From: Apostichopus japonicus
Taxonomy: Eukaryota; Echinodermata; Holothuroidea; Aspidochirotida; Stichopodidae
Direction: 5' to 3'
Assembly (NCBI RefSeq): GCF_037975245.1
Contig: NC_092576.1
Location: 9,503,501-9,567,500 of the forward strand
Length of the DNA stretch: 64,000 nucleotides
Each line of letters begins with the position of its first letter. Position 1 is the first letter of the stretch. Below the pieces are notes generated by a model that had not been told where the DNA came from, ran no database searches, and saw nothing but the letters and a program-made list of their open reading frames with translations. Made by a program: the position numbers and the translations under genes. Shown here piece by piece: positions 35,309 through 49,400 of this stretch.

Positions 35309-38300
35309 GAGTTGCTTCAGAGAAAGTAGGCAAGAGATGTAATTGGATAGGAACTGCAATTAGTGTCTTTCTAAAATTAGGCATGTCAAGATCCCTCTAA
35401 ATTTGACAAATTAATAGCATTAGGGTAAGTTTGTTTTGACTGAGGAAAAATCAACATGGTATAAGCATCCTCGTGAAGTTAGCATTCAATTACCAATGTG
35501 CTCTTTAGGAGACATTGATCGGTGAAGATTTTTCTTTTTGAACTATAAAAGTGAATTCGAAGCAAACATTTATTTCGGCTAGTTCTACACTGACAAACTT
35601 GCTTTATTCTACAACTTTGATTTTTAATTGGATAGGGTGGTGCTATAACCATAATAAAGAGGTTTTGAATATAACAATGTACCAAGTTATAAAGTGTAAT
35701 TCTTATCAAGATGCGTTCATTTTTTGAGATAGTTTATTGGATGAAAGGTTTTGAAGGAAAACAAAACAGCGAATCGGAGGTTGGGTATTATTCGACTCTA
35801 TTTACTGGGTTATCATTAGTGGAATTAAGCACACCCGCTAAACAATATTATCTCTAAATTTAATGAGTGACTCGCTTCAATGAACCAATCATGAGGTGAA
35901 GGTGAGAACTTTCCATGTAAGCTCAACCTTTGTGTAAGCTACCCAGGAAAGAGCATCTGTGATTCAAAACCTTGTTGTCAGTCTTCAAAAGTTTAATTGT
36001 AATGTATAACATGCTTATATAGTTTCTTGAAATTCATCTTTATAATATAGTGGGAAAAATTTTTACTAGGGAAAAACTTCAATCCTGATGAATTGCCAAC
36101 ATTCTTGTAAGAGAATTAAAGGAGTATAACAGAGTTAGAAAAAGATGTCTTCAGTAAACAAATGATTTCTTAGACAGTATGTGGAGATGGGAAGGGGTTT
36201 GTAGGGAGGGATTGGATGCGAGTGAGGTTTGCAGGGAGTAATATGGGAGGGGTTTCCAGGATGGAATGGGGAAAGGGTTAACTGGGAAAAGCAAGTCACA
36301 GTTTGCCATGGCCTTGTTATCCTCTTGGTAGCCATGTTTTTGTTAGGTTTGTAGATTATGTTACATTTCTAATAATCAGTTTTATGTTTAATGGCATTCA
36401 AAAAATGATATCTGCAATATTAACAATTTTGTTATTTTCTTAAATAAATAATCATAGGAAAGTAAACATGGTCTTTAATTTCCATTGGTCTTCTTTGTCA
36501 ATATTTAACCTCATGAAAGAACTTTGCACTTCTCTCACCTGTCATCAACCTTACACGATCACTTTTCCATCTACCTAACTGGATCAAGAGAGACGGGTAG
36601 ATGTTTGCCCCCTTTTCTACACCCCACACAAAAAATTTATAAGCATTTAGTAGCACAACCTTGCCAATTGACTTCATTCTAGACCTAATTTCACTTTTAA
36701 AGTTTCCTCTTTAATCTCAAGGAGGACCCAGATCCCCCCCCCCCACCTTCCCCAACAACCAGACCCTCTCCTTTTTCAAAACCCTCTATCTACCATTGAG
36801 GTCTACCATTTAGAAGTTAACCAACATGTTTTTTCACTGAACTTTACATATGGTTTTCTTGCATTGGTGATTATCTTTCGTACTGAGATTCTTTGACAAG
36901 GTTGTTCGCATCAATTCTGAACAAGAACCATTCTTTAAATTTTTATCGACATTTAGCAGTAAGAGAGAAATCTATGTGATGAAATCCTGAAAGAGTTGAA
37001 CAACCCAGGTTAAAGAAGAACAAAAAAGACAGGACTCCAGAGTCCCAAGGTTGATCAGGGTAAGTGTGACAGAAGAACAGTCAAGTAAGGAAAATGTGGC
37101 AGAAGAAATTGCAAAGAAAAGGGTAAAACCAGGTAAGAAAAGAAAGGGCCGACATAGATTCTGAATGCTGGAAGAGAGAGTAGGTCTGGAGAGGATTGTT
37201 TTTAGGTGATCAAAAACGATCGCAACTGGAAGGTGCATTCAATTAATCGGCTAAGAAGACACTTTGATATAGATGTCAGAGTTAGTCATCACAGGCCTAA
37301 TGAAACAAGAAGTAATCAAGTAACTATTTAATGTTTCCATGAGTCATTCAGGATTACATTTTAAAAGGGGAGGTAGTGGGGGGGGGGTGGGTGGGGAGGA
37401 ACAGGTGGTTGGTGTGGTGATGGGTAAGTGGCAGTTGAAACTGAAATAACTAAATGGTACCATATGAAGACAATCTCTTATGAACATTTAATATGGAAAA
37501 TTGAAGGAGTGTGGGGGAGGGTTGTGGTGGAATGATCAAGTGAATGACTCCCACAGACCCACGTCTATCCATTGTTTCAATTACATTCTTTTAATTACTG
37601 TTCTATATCACAAAGTACAATTCTAGTTTGAAAGAGGTACTAATAATGAATCAGATCATAAGTGAATCAGAAATCTGTTCATTGCTTTTTTTTTTCCAAA
37701 ACTTTATTAATTCATCAGGAAAGACAAATGGAAAAGAAAAGGCACAATGTTTGTACAAATATAGAACATGAAGTATTGTAAAGAAAAGAAAAGATTATTG
37801 TATTTGAAACAAAACCCACAGAGTATCAAGACAAGTCACCAACAAAAGAAACTTGTTTTGAAAATTAGAAATCTCAAATCCCCATAGAGTGGAAAATAAA
37901 TGTAAGTAGTGAAGATGGAAAATTTCCCCAGGTTTGGGCAATTTCATTTATACAGATGTGTCCTTTTTTGTTGAAACAGAAAGTTCTCTGTGCACAGTTT
38001 GAAGAGTTCAAGCATCAACCATTAGGAAATGCATGTTTTGGCTACCTATGATGCAATCATACTAATGGGGTAAGCCTACATCTGGACACTCACCAGCCAT
38101 GTAGTGAGTGTATGCACTAGTCACCTATACTCATTCTTTTCCTCATGGATTTGTACTACAGTAGCTGGTACTCATACTCAAAGGCATTTTTGGACATCAA
38201 GTATAAATACTATTCTAATATTTAGTCCTTGTACTCATGCTTAGAGCCTTGTACAAGTACTTATAACAAGATATATAGTAACCTGTACTCATTCTTATCC

Positions 38301-38401
38301 TCCTAGATTTGTACTAGCTGTTACTCACACACACTGCATATATAAAATACTACCCACTCATGCTCAGAACCGTCTATTTGAATTCATACCAAGGGGATTT
38401 T
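35309..38401. other. Convergent intergenic spacer, left part
   Basis: 3' flank of PCYOX1 with candidate polyadenylation signals at 35653 and 36443, and G-rich runs at 37.37-37.40 kb. No further gene is seen. Confidence 0.5.
35653..35658 (+). terminator. Candidate polyadenylation signal AATAAA for PCYOX1
   Basis: First canonical AATAAA seen downstream of the stop codon, about 0.78 kb after it and beyond the 61-bp array. A second candidate is at 36443-36448. Which is used cannot be told from sequence. Confidence 0.35.
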
Positions 38402-38581
38402 AATATTATTTGATTTTTATATAGCGCTTTATACCAGCTATAGGTCTCAAAAGCGCTTTACAGATGTTATATTACCCCTGGTCAATGATAACCTGTCCCA
38501 GAGACAATCCCTCCAGTCGGCAGCAGTTATATACTGCGCCCAATGACAAGTTACCTCACAGGTACCCATTTACCCCCTGGG
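38402..38581 (-). mobile_element. 5'-truncated copy of the 12.4 kb SINE family
   Basis: The reverse complement matches the 3' half of the SINE at 12421-12745: CAGGGGGTAAATGGG, TCATTGGGCGCAGTATATAACTGC, GGGATTGTCTCTGGGACAGG, AAGCGCTTTTGAGACC and an AATATTA tail. The tRNA head is missing, as is usual for incomplete reverse transcription. Confidence 0.9.
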
Positions 38582-38778
38582 ATGAGTTGTGACAAGTATT
38601 CATTTTAAGGTTAAGTCAAGTCACTGCCATTGATATTTGCTGACTCTGGTAGAGTCATCAATTCGAGTCACTGTGTAATCTAGCTGGGTTGGATTGACCA
38701 ACTTATTCAAGTCACTCAGCTTTCATAATTTAGTGCCTCCGACTCTTGGCTCATTTACAACACTGCAAAGAGGAACTG

Positions 38779-39970
38779 TACTCATACTGTTGTCATAGGC
38801 ATAGGAGGCAGGGGTGGGGGCTGGGGGGGGGGCTGCAGCCCCCCAAACCAAAATTTTTGTGAAAATTCGGGCAATATGCTGAGAATTTTTCGGGCACCTA
38901 CTGAAAGAAAAATAATTTGCAATGTTTTTTTCAATGGTTTAACTGATATTATTATGATCATTATTATTGTAACAACTTCCCCAATAATTCTAACCAATAT
39001 GGAAGGGTAATAACACGGAAAATGATTGTATGTTATTGGCATGTGATGAAATATCGGATGAATGCCTATATGATATGCACATTAAGATGTTGAACGCACG
39101 CAGAGCGCGCGAAAAAGTTTTGTTATATTTTTCGGGCAAGTCGTTACAGCCCCCCCAAATCAAAGTATGCTCCTACGCCTATGACTGTTGTACTTGAACC
39201 ACAGGTCCTGCCAACTACTATTTTCAGTCAAATGTCTGTCTATGAGTCATGGTTTTGTTTCAAATACAATATCATTGACTTATAGACCTACACTATTAAT
39301 GTTGAAATCAAGCTGTGGTAAATATAATAACTTATGCAAACATTTCTGTTAACTACAGCAAAAATGGTTAAAAATCAAGGTGATCTTTTTTGGAATATTT
39401 TTCTTGGATGGAATAGAATACTTTGGTCTCAACAAAATAATGAATTCTAAACATTTTTGAACTACAAAACAATGATCAAGGTCTATTTTGAATATTAACA
39501 GCATGGCAAATTGGTCAAGATGATATTACTATATGAATATGCATAAACAGCAACTACTTCAAGTAGGTACTGCCTAATTGCTTTCTTAATATTTTCTCAT
39601 TGTCTTATAATTTACTCATACTGTTACACTTGTACCACAAGTCTGCCAACTATCATTTTCTGCCTATGAGTCATGGTTTTGTTTCCAATACAATATCATT
39701 GACTTATAGACTTACACTATTAAAGTTGAAATCATAAGCTGTTGTAAAACAAGAACTTATGCAAACATTTCTGTTAATTAAAGACAAAATGGTTAAAAAT
39801 CAAGGTGATCTTTTCTGGAATTTCTTCCATTTTTTTTCTTCTTGGATGGAATAGAATACTTTGGTCTCAAGAAATATTAAAATATCTAAACATTTTTGAA
39901 CTACAAAAAGGCTGATCAAGGTCTATTTTGAAATATTAACAGCATGACAATTTGGTCAAATGGATATTGT
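38779..39970. repeat. Direct duplication of about 355 bp in the intergenic spacer
   Basis: Copy 1 runs 38779-39530 and is interrupted by the hAT MITE; copy 2 runs 39613-39970. Shared blocks include TACTCATACTGTT, CTATGAGTCATGGTTTTGTTT, ATACAATATCATTGACTTAT, AAAAATCAAGGTGATCTTTT and CTTGGATGGAATAGAATACT, all in the same order. Confidence 0.93.
38794..39183. mobile_element. hAT-like MITE, 390 bp, with perfect 8-bp target duplication
   Basis: The terminal inverted repeat is CATAGGCATAGGAG at the left and the complement of CATAGGCGTAGGAGCATAC at the right. ACTGTTGT flanks it exactly on both sides (38786-38793 and 39184-39191). The interior has a GCACGCAGAGCGCGCGAAAA motif and no transposase. The paralogous empty site at about 39613-39630 independently confirms the insertion. 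Confidence 0.93.
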
Positions 39971-40066
39971 TTATACAAAGTCTGATCACTGAGAATGCTT
40001 TACAAAATGAAACCGTGCTGTAACTGTCACCCAGACATGGGTCCATGGATTTAAAATTTGCTATTG

Positions 40067-40072
40067 TTTATT
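40067..40072 (-). terminator. Candidate polyadenylation signal for DNAAF1
   Basis: TTTATT on the plus strand reads AATAAA on the minus strand, about 0.4 kb past the DNAAF1 stop. A weaker ATTAAA variant is closer, at 40180-40185. Usage is not known. Confidence 0.35.
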
Positions 40073-40481
40073 ACAGACACAAAAAGATGGAAATGAAAAT
40101 GACATTGACTTCTCAATGCTAGCATTTGATAGAAAAAGAAAACAATTTGATGGTAACAACTGCGACCGTTCATCTGTCATTTAATTAACACAATCTGAAG
40201 CAATCTCTGGCAATTTTTCATTCTTGGATTGGTCTGAATCTCTGTAAATCTTTTTAGTATCCAAAGGGTGAATATAAACCAACTTGAGGCATAGACACCT
40301 TGAATTCTACATATACCAGTCTGCCAGTCTTCACTGTGAAAACAATTCCACTCTGAAAGAAACTGCAAATCTCGTTCTTCCTGGAAAATTTTCAAGAGCA
40401 TTGTCTTGGAAATATTCAGCACCACCAAATCTACCGTACGTTGTTTTCCTTTCTTTCATACAAGTTTGATAGCATTCACCA

Positions 40482-43400
40482 TCATGTCTCACCAGTGCCC
40501 CCATACTTTCTCCTCAATGCATCTGTAGATTGTGTTTCATCCAGTAACGTTTCGGAATGGTGCTCGGTAGATCCAGCCTTTTCCGCCAACTCCCAGATCT
40601 TCCTCCTTTGAACTTCTGTCAGACCACTGCTATCCTTTTCTGAGGAGGTTGAAAAAGATATAACAGAGTTAAGAGAATAACCATAACATAACGGAACGAA
40701 CGTCGCCCATGTGCTTGGAAATTGACTGTAAAACTAGTAAACCAAGTAAACAGAGAAATGAATGTGAAGGGAAGAAATATGAATAATATATCAAATAGCT
40801 TACTGAAAGAAAAACAAACTTGAGAGAATTAAAAAAAAATATTGAGAATTACAAAAAATATTGAAACCAAAGTAGTCGATTTTGCTTGGAAATTAACTGT
40901 AAAACTAGTTAACAAAGAAAAGGGAGAAATGGATACGAAGGGAAGAAATATGAATGAGATATGAAGTAGCTTACAGAGAGAAAAACAAACTTGACAGAAT
41001 TGTATTAAGTTTCTCATCGCTTGGAAATTGACGGTAAAACTAATTTACCCTAGAAGAAAATGTACGTTTGACATAGATTACAAATAGAGTTAAAATATAT
41101 AACAGTAAAACAGCTACAAAACAGCTTTCAACACTGTTCAGCTGATGAAGTTATCTATAAGGGGAGATGACCGTACCAAGAGTCAGAATTGCTTTGCTTG
41201 AGTATGGCAAGGATGAAGAGGTATCATTGGTGCCTGAGAATGTACTATGACTGACCAATGAGCTGGCATCTCCTTAAGCTATCACTTAAAGGGGTGGGGA
41301 GGGGGCAGGGATGGAGGATGATACTTTGTGGATGGACAGTGAAGATATTAAAATAGTCCAGGTTCAATGACTCACAAGAGTTCAAAAGTCATATAAATTA
41401 GTTTAAACTGGTCATGTTCCTACCAGAGACAAAAAGGGAGTGGTAGAGGGAGGTATGTAAGAACAACCGTTCCCTACATCCCATAATTTGTTATGTCTAA
41501 TGGAGTAGATTTATCATAAAGACATCATCCATTCACCTTTCATCTTGATGGATGGACCTCTTTAATAGGTTTATTACAAACAACATTATCTATACTGTTC
41601 ACTTCAGACCTTCTTACCTTCAACATTTTCAACCTCTAATTTATCCTGACCCTCTTTCTCCCGGGCAAGGGCCTTCTCCTTCTCCTCCTGCAGGATGCGC
41701 CAACTTCGCGGGATGCGAGTTCCGTCTCCCGCAACCTCTGATGTGAACTGACAGAATCTTTCCCTCTCGTCCCTCAAGGCCTTCTCATCCCCCTCGGGTA
41801 ACATCTCGACCGACGACGGAGCTATATTTCCTCCAGCGGATGTAGATTCTGGTATTTCGGTTATCAACACAGACGATGAAGATTTTCCTTCATCCGTGTG
41901 ACTGTATTCAACTGAACCTCTCTCCGACAACTCTGTTGAAGTTTCAGTTTCTTTATCGAAGGAGACTTCACCAAGGCTTATGTCCTCGATCAAGGGTCTG
42001 TTTTGCAGCGGTTTTGATTCTCCTTGGTTTATGGATGGAGATATTTCTTGAATGAGGGACTTGGGCTTTGTTTCCTCATAGATTCTCTGGATGAGAGGTT
42101 TTCTGGAGTCTTCTGATGATGATGACAATGGAGTTATGTCTTCAAAAAGGTTTGGTTCTTTGCTGACCTCTGTTCTTGAGGCTGCTTGGACTGGCAGTGA
42201 GGTAATAGGTGTTACATCCAGTTCTTCAATCAGAGTTTTCTATAGTAACAATTTAAAAAAAAAACAGTAAAATACAAGAAATGATGGTAACTAGGTTAAA
42301 ATGCTATAAAACAGCATTTTGAGGAATGTTCCCAATACTAAAGGCACACCACAATGTAGGTTACTATTTTACATGGGGTTAATTTTCATTTCCAATCATG
42401 ATGTAAAAATAAAAATAAATTTGACTATTTCAATTTTTTTCTCTTTTCGTGTCATTGCAATATATACCACGACCATGAAAGAAATGTCCAGTTTATGAAA
42501 TACTGAGGACCATATCAATTTCAGGTACTAATCACTGATGAAATGGAAAAAAGAAAATTAGCTATTTCTGTAATAATTCCACACATGTAGTATGAGTCCC
42601 AACAGCATGAGTACACTTACAATTAGAATTCACCTTGGAAAGAGTATAAGTACAAGGCTAAAATCAAGATGACAAGAACTTAAAAGGATTTTCTTATGAC
42701 AAGACAATATCAAAACTTATTTTGAAGAGAAAAATATTCCACAGTGCTTGTGGAAAACCCCATCTCAATATCTTGTTGCTTACCAGAGGCTTGATTGAAA
42801 GTGACCTAGTTTGACAAGCTAAACCTTTGATTCTTCCAGGGAGTGTATCAGAGAACGTAGTCTGTGATGTGATTTTTAAGAAACAGTCACCGAAGATAGA
42901 GACTGGGCATGAACACAAACACCTTGACCCACCTCTCAACTTGACCCACCTCAACAACTTGACCCACCTCTCAACTTGACCCACCTCAACAATTTGACCC
43001 ACCTCTCAAACCCCAGTCTGGGTATATTGCAACTGTATGCTAACCATGTGATCATGGCTGTGTTATATGATTATATATGCTTAGTGAATTGCCATGGGGA
43101 ATAATAACCAAGCAAGTCCTCTACTTATTACACATCAGCCCAACAGGTTACAGGACCTAACAAACTACCTGATGAAACGATTGATAAATTTGGTACAAAC
43201 AAGGACATTGGAAGCAAAATGTTTTCACAAATTTACAGATAAATTTGCAATTAAATATATTCACCTTCTTTGATTGCTGCGCCCAGTGAGATTCTGATAA
43301 AGATAGTTCTTCAATATCGACCTCTTCCAAATCAGGTAAATCCTATAGAGAATGAATATGCAGTGATATAAAAATTGAACATACTGTACATCATTGGACA

Positions 43401-46400
43401 AGACCTTATTTTCATAATTTAGACATAATCTGAGGAATTAGCCGAATGAACAAAAATACAAATAGTACAGTACAGTACAATATCGTACAATACTGTACTG
43501 TACAGTATTGCACAGTCTTGTACTGTACAGTATTGTGCAGTGCAATACTGTACAGTGCAATACTGTACAATACTATACTGTACAATACTGTACAGTACAA
43601 TACCGTACAATACTGTACAGTATTGCATGGTACAGTATTGTACTGTAAAGTATTGTACAGTATTGTACTGTACAGTATTGTACAGTACACTACTGTACAG
43701 TATTGTACTGTACATCATTAATGCTGTACAGTACAATAATGTACAATTGTACGGTATTGTACTGTACAGTACTGTACTGTACAGAAGAGTACAGTACAAT
43801 AATGTACAGTACTGTACTGTACAGAAGAGTAAAGTACTGCACAGTATTGCACTGTACGGTACTATATAGCCAACTGAAGATGCTTTTCAATGAACAAAAG
43901 AACACTTTTTCTTTGCATATATCTCTTGTACAAACAAGAAAATTTCCTACCAATATTTGCAAGCAAAGCTGTTGATGATCGAATGTGCACAGATTAGCAA
44001 AACTAATCACCTGAAATAGAAACTTAAGCATGACTTTAATTTTAGACCCAATCTCTTTGTTCTTCAATTTTTTATTTTTTTTAGTCAGTCATGACTCCAG
44101 TCGCTCCTGTTTTTGCAAAATGAAAATCTTCAGATTAACTGGTGAAATTCTCTTCATCAAAACCAGAACCACTTGACTTGAATATAGGTCAAGGAGAGGG
44201 GGTCAAACTTAAACAATCACCAACATACATGGTGGCAGGCAATACTGATGACCTTTCAAGTCAATAACAAACAAAAAAATTATGTAAATTTTGAAAAAGA
44301 AAAGAAATTCTTGGATAGAATCACAGGATTTCAAACCAATGACCTCAAGATTACAGGACCTGGGCGCTTTAAAATGAGTTATTAATCCCTAATTTCATAG
44401 TAATTCTTACATAATCTATAATTACTTGAATAAATGTACAACTCATCAGAGATACTATTAGCTAGTTTAGGATTCACACCAATGACCTCAAACATTACAG
44501 GTCCTGTGCTCTGCCAACTGAGTGTAATTTCCCCTTAATTGATGTTTATTACTTTACACAAATCTGAACTCATCACATCTAAACTAGTGCGGTACAGGCA
44601 TCAGATGTGATTGTGTAGAGATTTGTTTTGCATTATACACAGCTGCTGCAGTTTGGGCGTCAATGACACAGCCCCATCAATATCATTTTGTTTTCCATTT
44701 TCGATTCCCGATCTCACATCAACTACACTTTGTTTGAAATATTTTAACACAAAAGTTTGTATATTATTCAGTTGTTCATTGAGACTCTTTGCTTTAATCA
44801 AGTATCAACAACTCTTGTTTAGTATTCATATGGCACTTGTTATGTTGTTGCAAATCTGGAAATTCAATAGATTCGATCCAATTATCTTTCAGAAAATGCA
44901 CTTACATCGATATTAATCTTCTGGTTATCGTCTGTCAGTTCTTCTTCTCCATGGTTACCACTCACTGCTTCTTCCTTCACATCTTCCTCTTCTTCCTCCT
45001 CTCTGGTACCTGCTGGACCTCTGGTGACATCAAAGGTAAACATGGGCTCATCTTCCGGTGGTTCGTGGATGTAGGTTTCTGGGTCACGGATCTCCATGGG
45101 TTTGTTGTCCTGCAGCTAAGAAATTCAAAATACTCTCCCATGTAGTCAACTTGTGTTGCTATGTAACATGCATTACGGTAATAAGGAATCTAAACAGGAT
45201 GATTTAAGTAAAATTCACCAAAGTTAAAACTGGAGCCTAAATTTTAGAACACACACCCCTCAGTTAGTGATATGATAACATAACCATATTTTTAATAAAT
45301 GAGCAAGTTTTTCAAAATGGCCAAAATGAGTCACCTAATTTCAAAAGGCTGGTTAAATTTATAGAAAAGTGAAATCAAAGCCTCACCTGGTCATCTCCAT
45401 TCTGTTGCTGTTCCCTCCTCTTGGCCTCAGCTCTAGCCCTGATTGCTGAAAGAGCTGTAATCAACAGACATGGGACAGTCATGAAACCAGAATAAATGTC
45501 AAAGTTGTTAGATGCATCAGTATCTTGAAACAGTTTCATATAGTCACTGCTAACCTGTGACAAGCTTTACCATGATGGTATAATGGGGTTGGGGATGAGA
45601 GGGGGGAGTACTGATACTACAAACCACCCCTACCCTCCACCAACCTCAAGCATGAGTGAACATTCATTGAGTTTTGAGCATATTTAGGATAATCTGGATA
45701 AATGTCAAAGTTGCCAGACTCATCAGTATCTTAAAACACTTTCATATACAGTAGTCACTTCTAACATTTGACAAGCTCTAACCATGATGGTATAATGGGG
45801 GTTGGGGGGGGGGAGAGGGCACTGATACCACCAACCACCCCTACCCTCCACCAACCTCAAGCATGAGTGAACATTCCTTGAATTTTGATCATATGTAGGA
45901 TAAATGTCAACTGAACAAGGGTACATCATAAATGGCTTCCATAAAGAGGATCGTCAAGGCAACTGGTTGAAGTAAGTTGGAGGATTGACAGTTGGGCTTT
46001 CAAAACAAAGTTTGACCATGGGGATATTTTTGCCCTCAAAAATTGTTAGTGCTATGGTAATATCAATAATAATAACATAAATTTAAAACCAAAATTGATC
46101 AAATTTGTCAAAACTATTAACACTCTAAACCTTTGGTGTTACTGTGAACCTATGGCAAGCTCTTACTACTATGTTACTAGGGAACATTGGTAATCCTTAC
46201 CCCCACCCCTTTCCACTTACATAAATATCCACTATCCACTTACAAAAAAGTTTGAAGTATTAATGGCCATGAATTGACCTTAAAAACTGATTTAGGAGCA
46301 ATATTTATGACCTTTCAGAGGACAGGACAAACACATAGCAGTTAAAGACGAATGTACTAATTACTGAAATGCTGCTCACCATCAACGCTGGCTTGTATCT

Positions 46401-49400
46401 TTGCACGGTCACGACTGATCCATCGTTCCCTTTCAGCCTTCTCTGCTTCCCGACCGCCTTTGGCCCTAAGGAAATCAAAATTTCAAAACTACCGTATAAT
46501 TCTGATATTATATTATAATGTCATATCTTTTAACAAATTGCAGCTTATTATCTAACAGCAGAATTAGGAAGGCCAATCTGTAATTCCTTCATTTTTAAAA
46601 TCTCCAGAAAATTGAGTAAAGACATTCTAGGCAATCCGTGAAAGATATGAAATACCTTAAATCAAAGTTAATCAAATGTCCAAAGGACCATTTATTATCT
46701 CTCAGTTTCTGAAAATAAAAACATAAAGAATGTGATATAGCTGTTTCTCATTTCATAACATCATTTCCAATAAACTTGTGTCTTTAATATTCAAATACAT
46801 TTTGTTAACAGAAATTGTTTCTTTCTGCCACAAGTTGTGGCCGCTTCCAACTGAGTTATCCAGTTGGGTGACAGTAAACTAGGCTATAGATTAAGAAATT
46901 GTCTCAACTGGGTGGTTGAGAGGTAAATGGGTGCTATATTGTGGACAGAGGACAGACTTTCTGGACTGGCTAGATTCATCTACAATCTGTCGTCTTTTAC
47001 GATTGTGAGAGGGGTCAAAGTATGAAGTTTGTACAAAATACTTTACACTTATCTGCACAGGCAATATAATTAGACAAAACTTTGTAAATTGCTTTTTGGC
47101 AATGCTTTAAGATTATTCCCAAAAATTTGACAGCAAAGACATGTTTCATCTTGATGTTCTTACCATGCCTCGGTGCAAGCTCTCTCTCTGTCAAACACAG
47201 GACGATCGTCCAAGAACGTAAGATGTTTCTGAAAACAGAGACCAACAAGTTTACACAAGATTCAGCACTATCGAAACGATTATGATGTCTTCCCATGAAA
47301 CTTTGATGAATGAAAAAATATAAAGATACATTTCCTCATCAACCAAACATAAAATTATGTGAATAACAAGATAATTATGCCATACCTATGCTAACGTTTG
47401 ATCGATATCAACAAACTGAAAATAGTCATGCTGTTTTAAAATATTACAAGATGATAATCTAGTGAACATTCCAATTGTTGTTATAGTGAAACAAGTTAGG
47501 CAAGGCACCATGAATATTCATAGCTTTGAGAGAATCCAGTGAACATTCCAACTGTTGTTATAGAGACACAATTAAGTTGAGTAAGGCAGTTATGAATATT
47601 TATAGCTTTCCTATGCTTGAGCCTATAATCCTGATATACCTAACCAGTATTCAGTCTTAACAAGTGGAATATATAGTTATTTCCTCCTTTTATTCTCTTT
47701 GTCTTTTTTCAATGCAATACAGACAGCATATTAGACACAATATTTTCTTTTTTTACAACACAACACAAACAAAACAAGTGGAAGATAAATGTTTATGATG
47801 GGTACTTACACATTTTAAGATCATGGTCTTACGATAGTTTTTTATGTGTTTCACCACTGTGTTACCCATCAGATTCAAAACTCTCTGCAGAGAAAAAATG
47901 CGGTGAAAAAATTATGAATAATTTTAGGCAATTTATGTTCAGCACAAGTTATTAAAAATTTATTTTGCTGGTGGCAAACAATGTAAAACTTATATTGAAG
48001 GTACAAATATTCTTTTACTCTTAGTTGAAAATCCCCATCTCAAGATCATGTCCCCAACTCAAGGTATGGTTGATTGAACGTAACCTATTTTGATTGGCTA
48101 AACTTTCAACTACTCCAGAACGTTAAATCACAATAGGAGGTCTTGGTAAATGTTCTTTAGAAGGTTTATTCAGGTTGACATTAATGTTGAACCAACTTGA
48201 CTAGATTTATTTCAGAAATTTCATCCATAAAAGCTATATTTAGGCTGACATTAATCTTGAATCAACTTGACCACATTTATTTCAGAAATTGTATACACAA
48301 AAGCTAATGTTGATCTATTCAAGCAGTCCTTTATGCTGATTTTTTTTTAGTGAAAAGAAAAACACATTATCCAATTTCCCATCTTGATAACTTATTCCGT
48401 TACATTACAAAGATATAAAATGTTGAAATTTTCTTCCCTTTAGGCTTGATAAGTGCAATTTGCAATAACTTCTTATGTTGTACACTGACAACTCATCAAA
48501 CTGCCTTTGTGTTTTCTTTCATGGATGTAATAAGGGCCTCTCCACTACTGAAATAACTGTTCAAATTTACCTTTTTCATTTTCATAACAAGTCACTTGAT
48601 TAAACCTAACCAACATGGAGATACATCCCATCACAGAGTTGCTTTGTTTTTAAAGGTTATAAATTTGTTTTAACTTTATGGACAAATTAAACCAGTTGTT
48701 GGTGTAGCCCATGTCTGACATTAATTATTGCAGGATCTACTCATCTTATCAAACTGAACAAATAGCAATGGATATTTTCAAACAACAGACCAAGCTTTAT
48801 CAGCTGGGGAGTTAGATCGACATGCTTTGTTTTGCAAGCTCCATATTATATACACATTTTTAAGCTCAAGTTAAATCCTTTTAATATATCGGTAGGGTAC
48901 CAACCAGTGTCTTCATGGCACCAAAGATTTCCACAACTGCTGGATCTTCGATCCTGTTGTGGGACAGATCCAACACGCTGAGGTTCTCGCATCCTCGAAG
49001 TCCTTCGAGATCTTCCGCCAACGTGAGTCTGTTGTGAGCGATCTGAAGTGTGTTAAGCACTTTCAAACAATCTGAGATCACGAAGAAAGAAATATATATA
49101 TATATATATACATTCATTTAGAATATTTAATATTCTGATGATTTTATAGCCATTTTCTTTTAAAAAGTCACGGTCTCGTTTATTGTGATACGTATACACT
49201 GTAAATATCTCTGAAATGATTCTCTGGTGAGGCATCTGCATAGAACACATATGGACTACTTTTAAATCACTGTTTATAAACAAATAAATTTGACCCTTGA
49301 GGTCGTAGGTTGGGGATTCCAGATTTGATCACTATCCAATCATGTTAGAGTTATTTGGAGGTCTTTGAATTTTCATGGGAGATAGATCAAACTTCTCAGC

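Noticed and set aside
43412..44067. Open frames on both strands in the DNAAF1 intron 9 array
   Set aside because: Same repeat artefact; they run into intron sequence and have no family match.
44468..44528. A functional tRNA gene on the minus strand
   Set aside because: The acceptor stem does not pair, the B box is degenerate, and a partner copy has lost its D-arm.
44601..44801. An extra DNAAF1 exon in intron 9
   Set aside because: The flanking exons join in phase without it, the splice signals are poor, and the peptide does not resemble the family.
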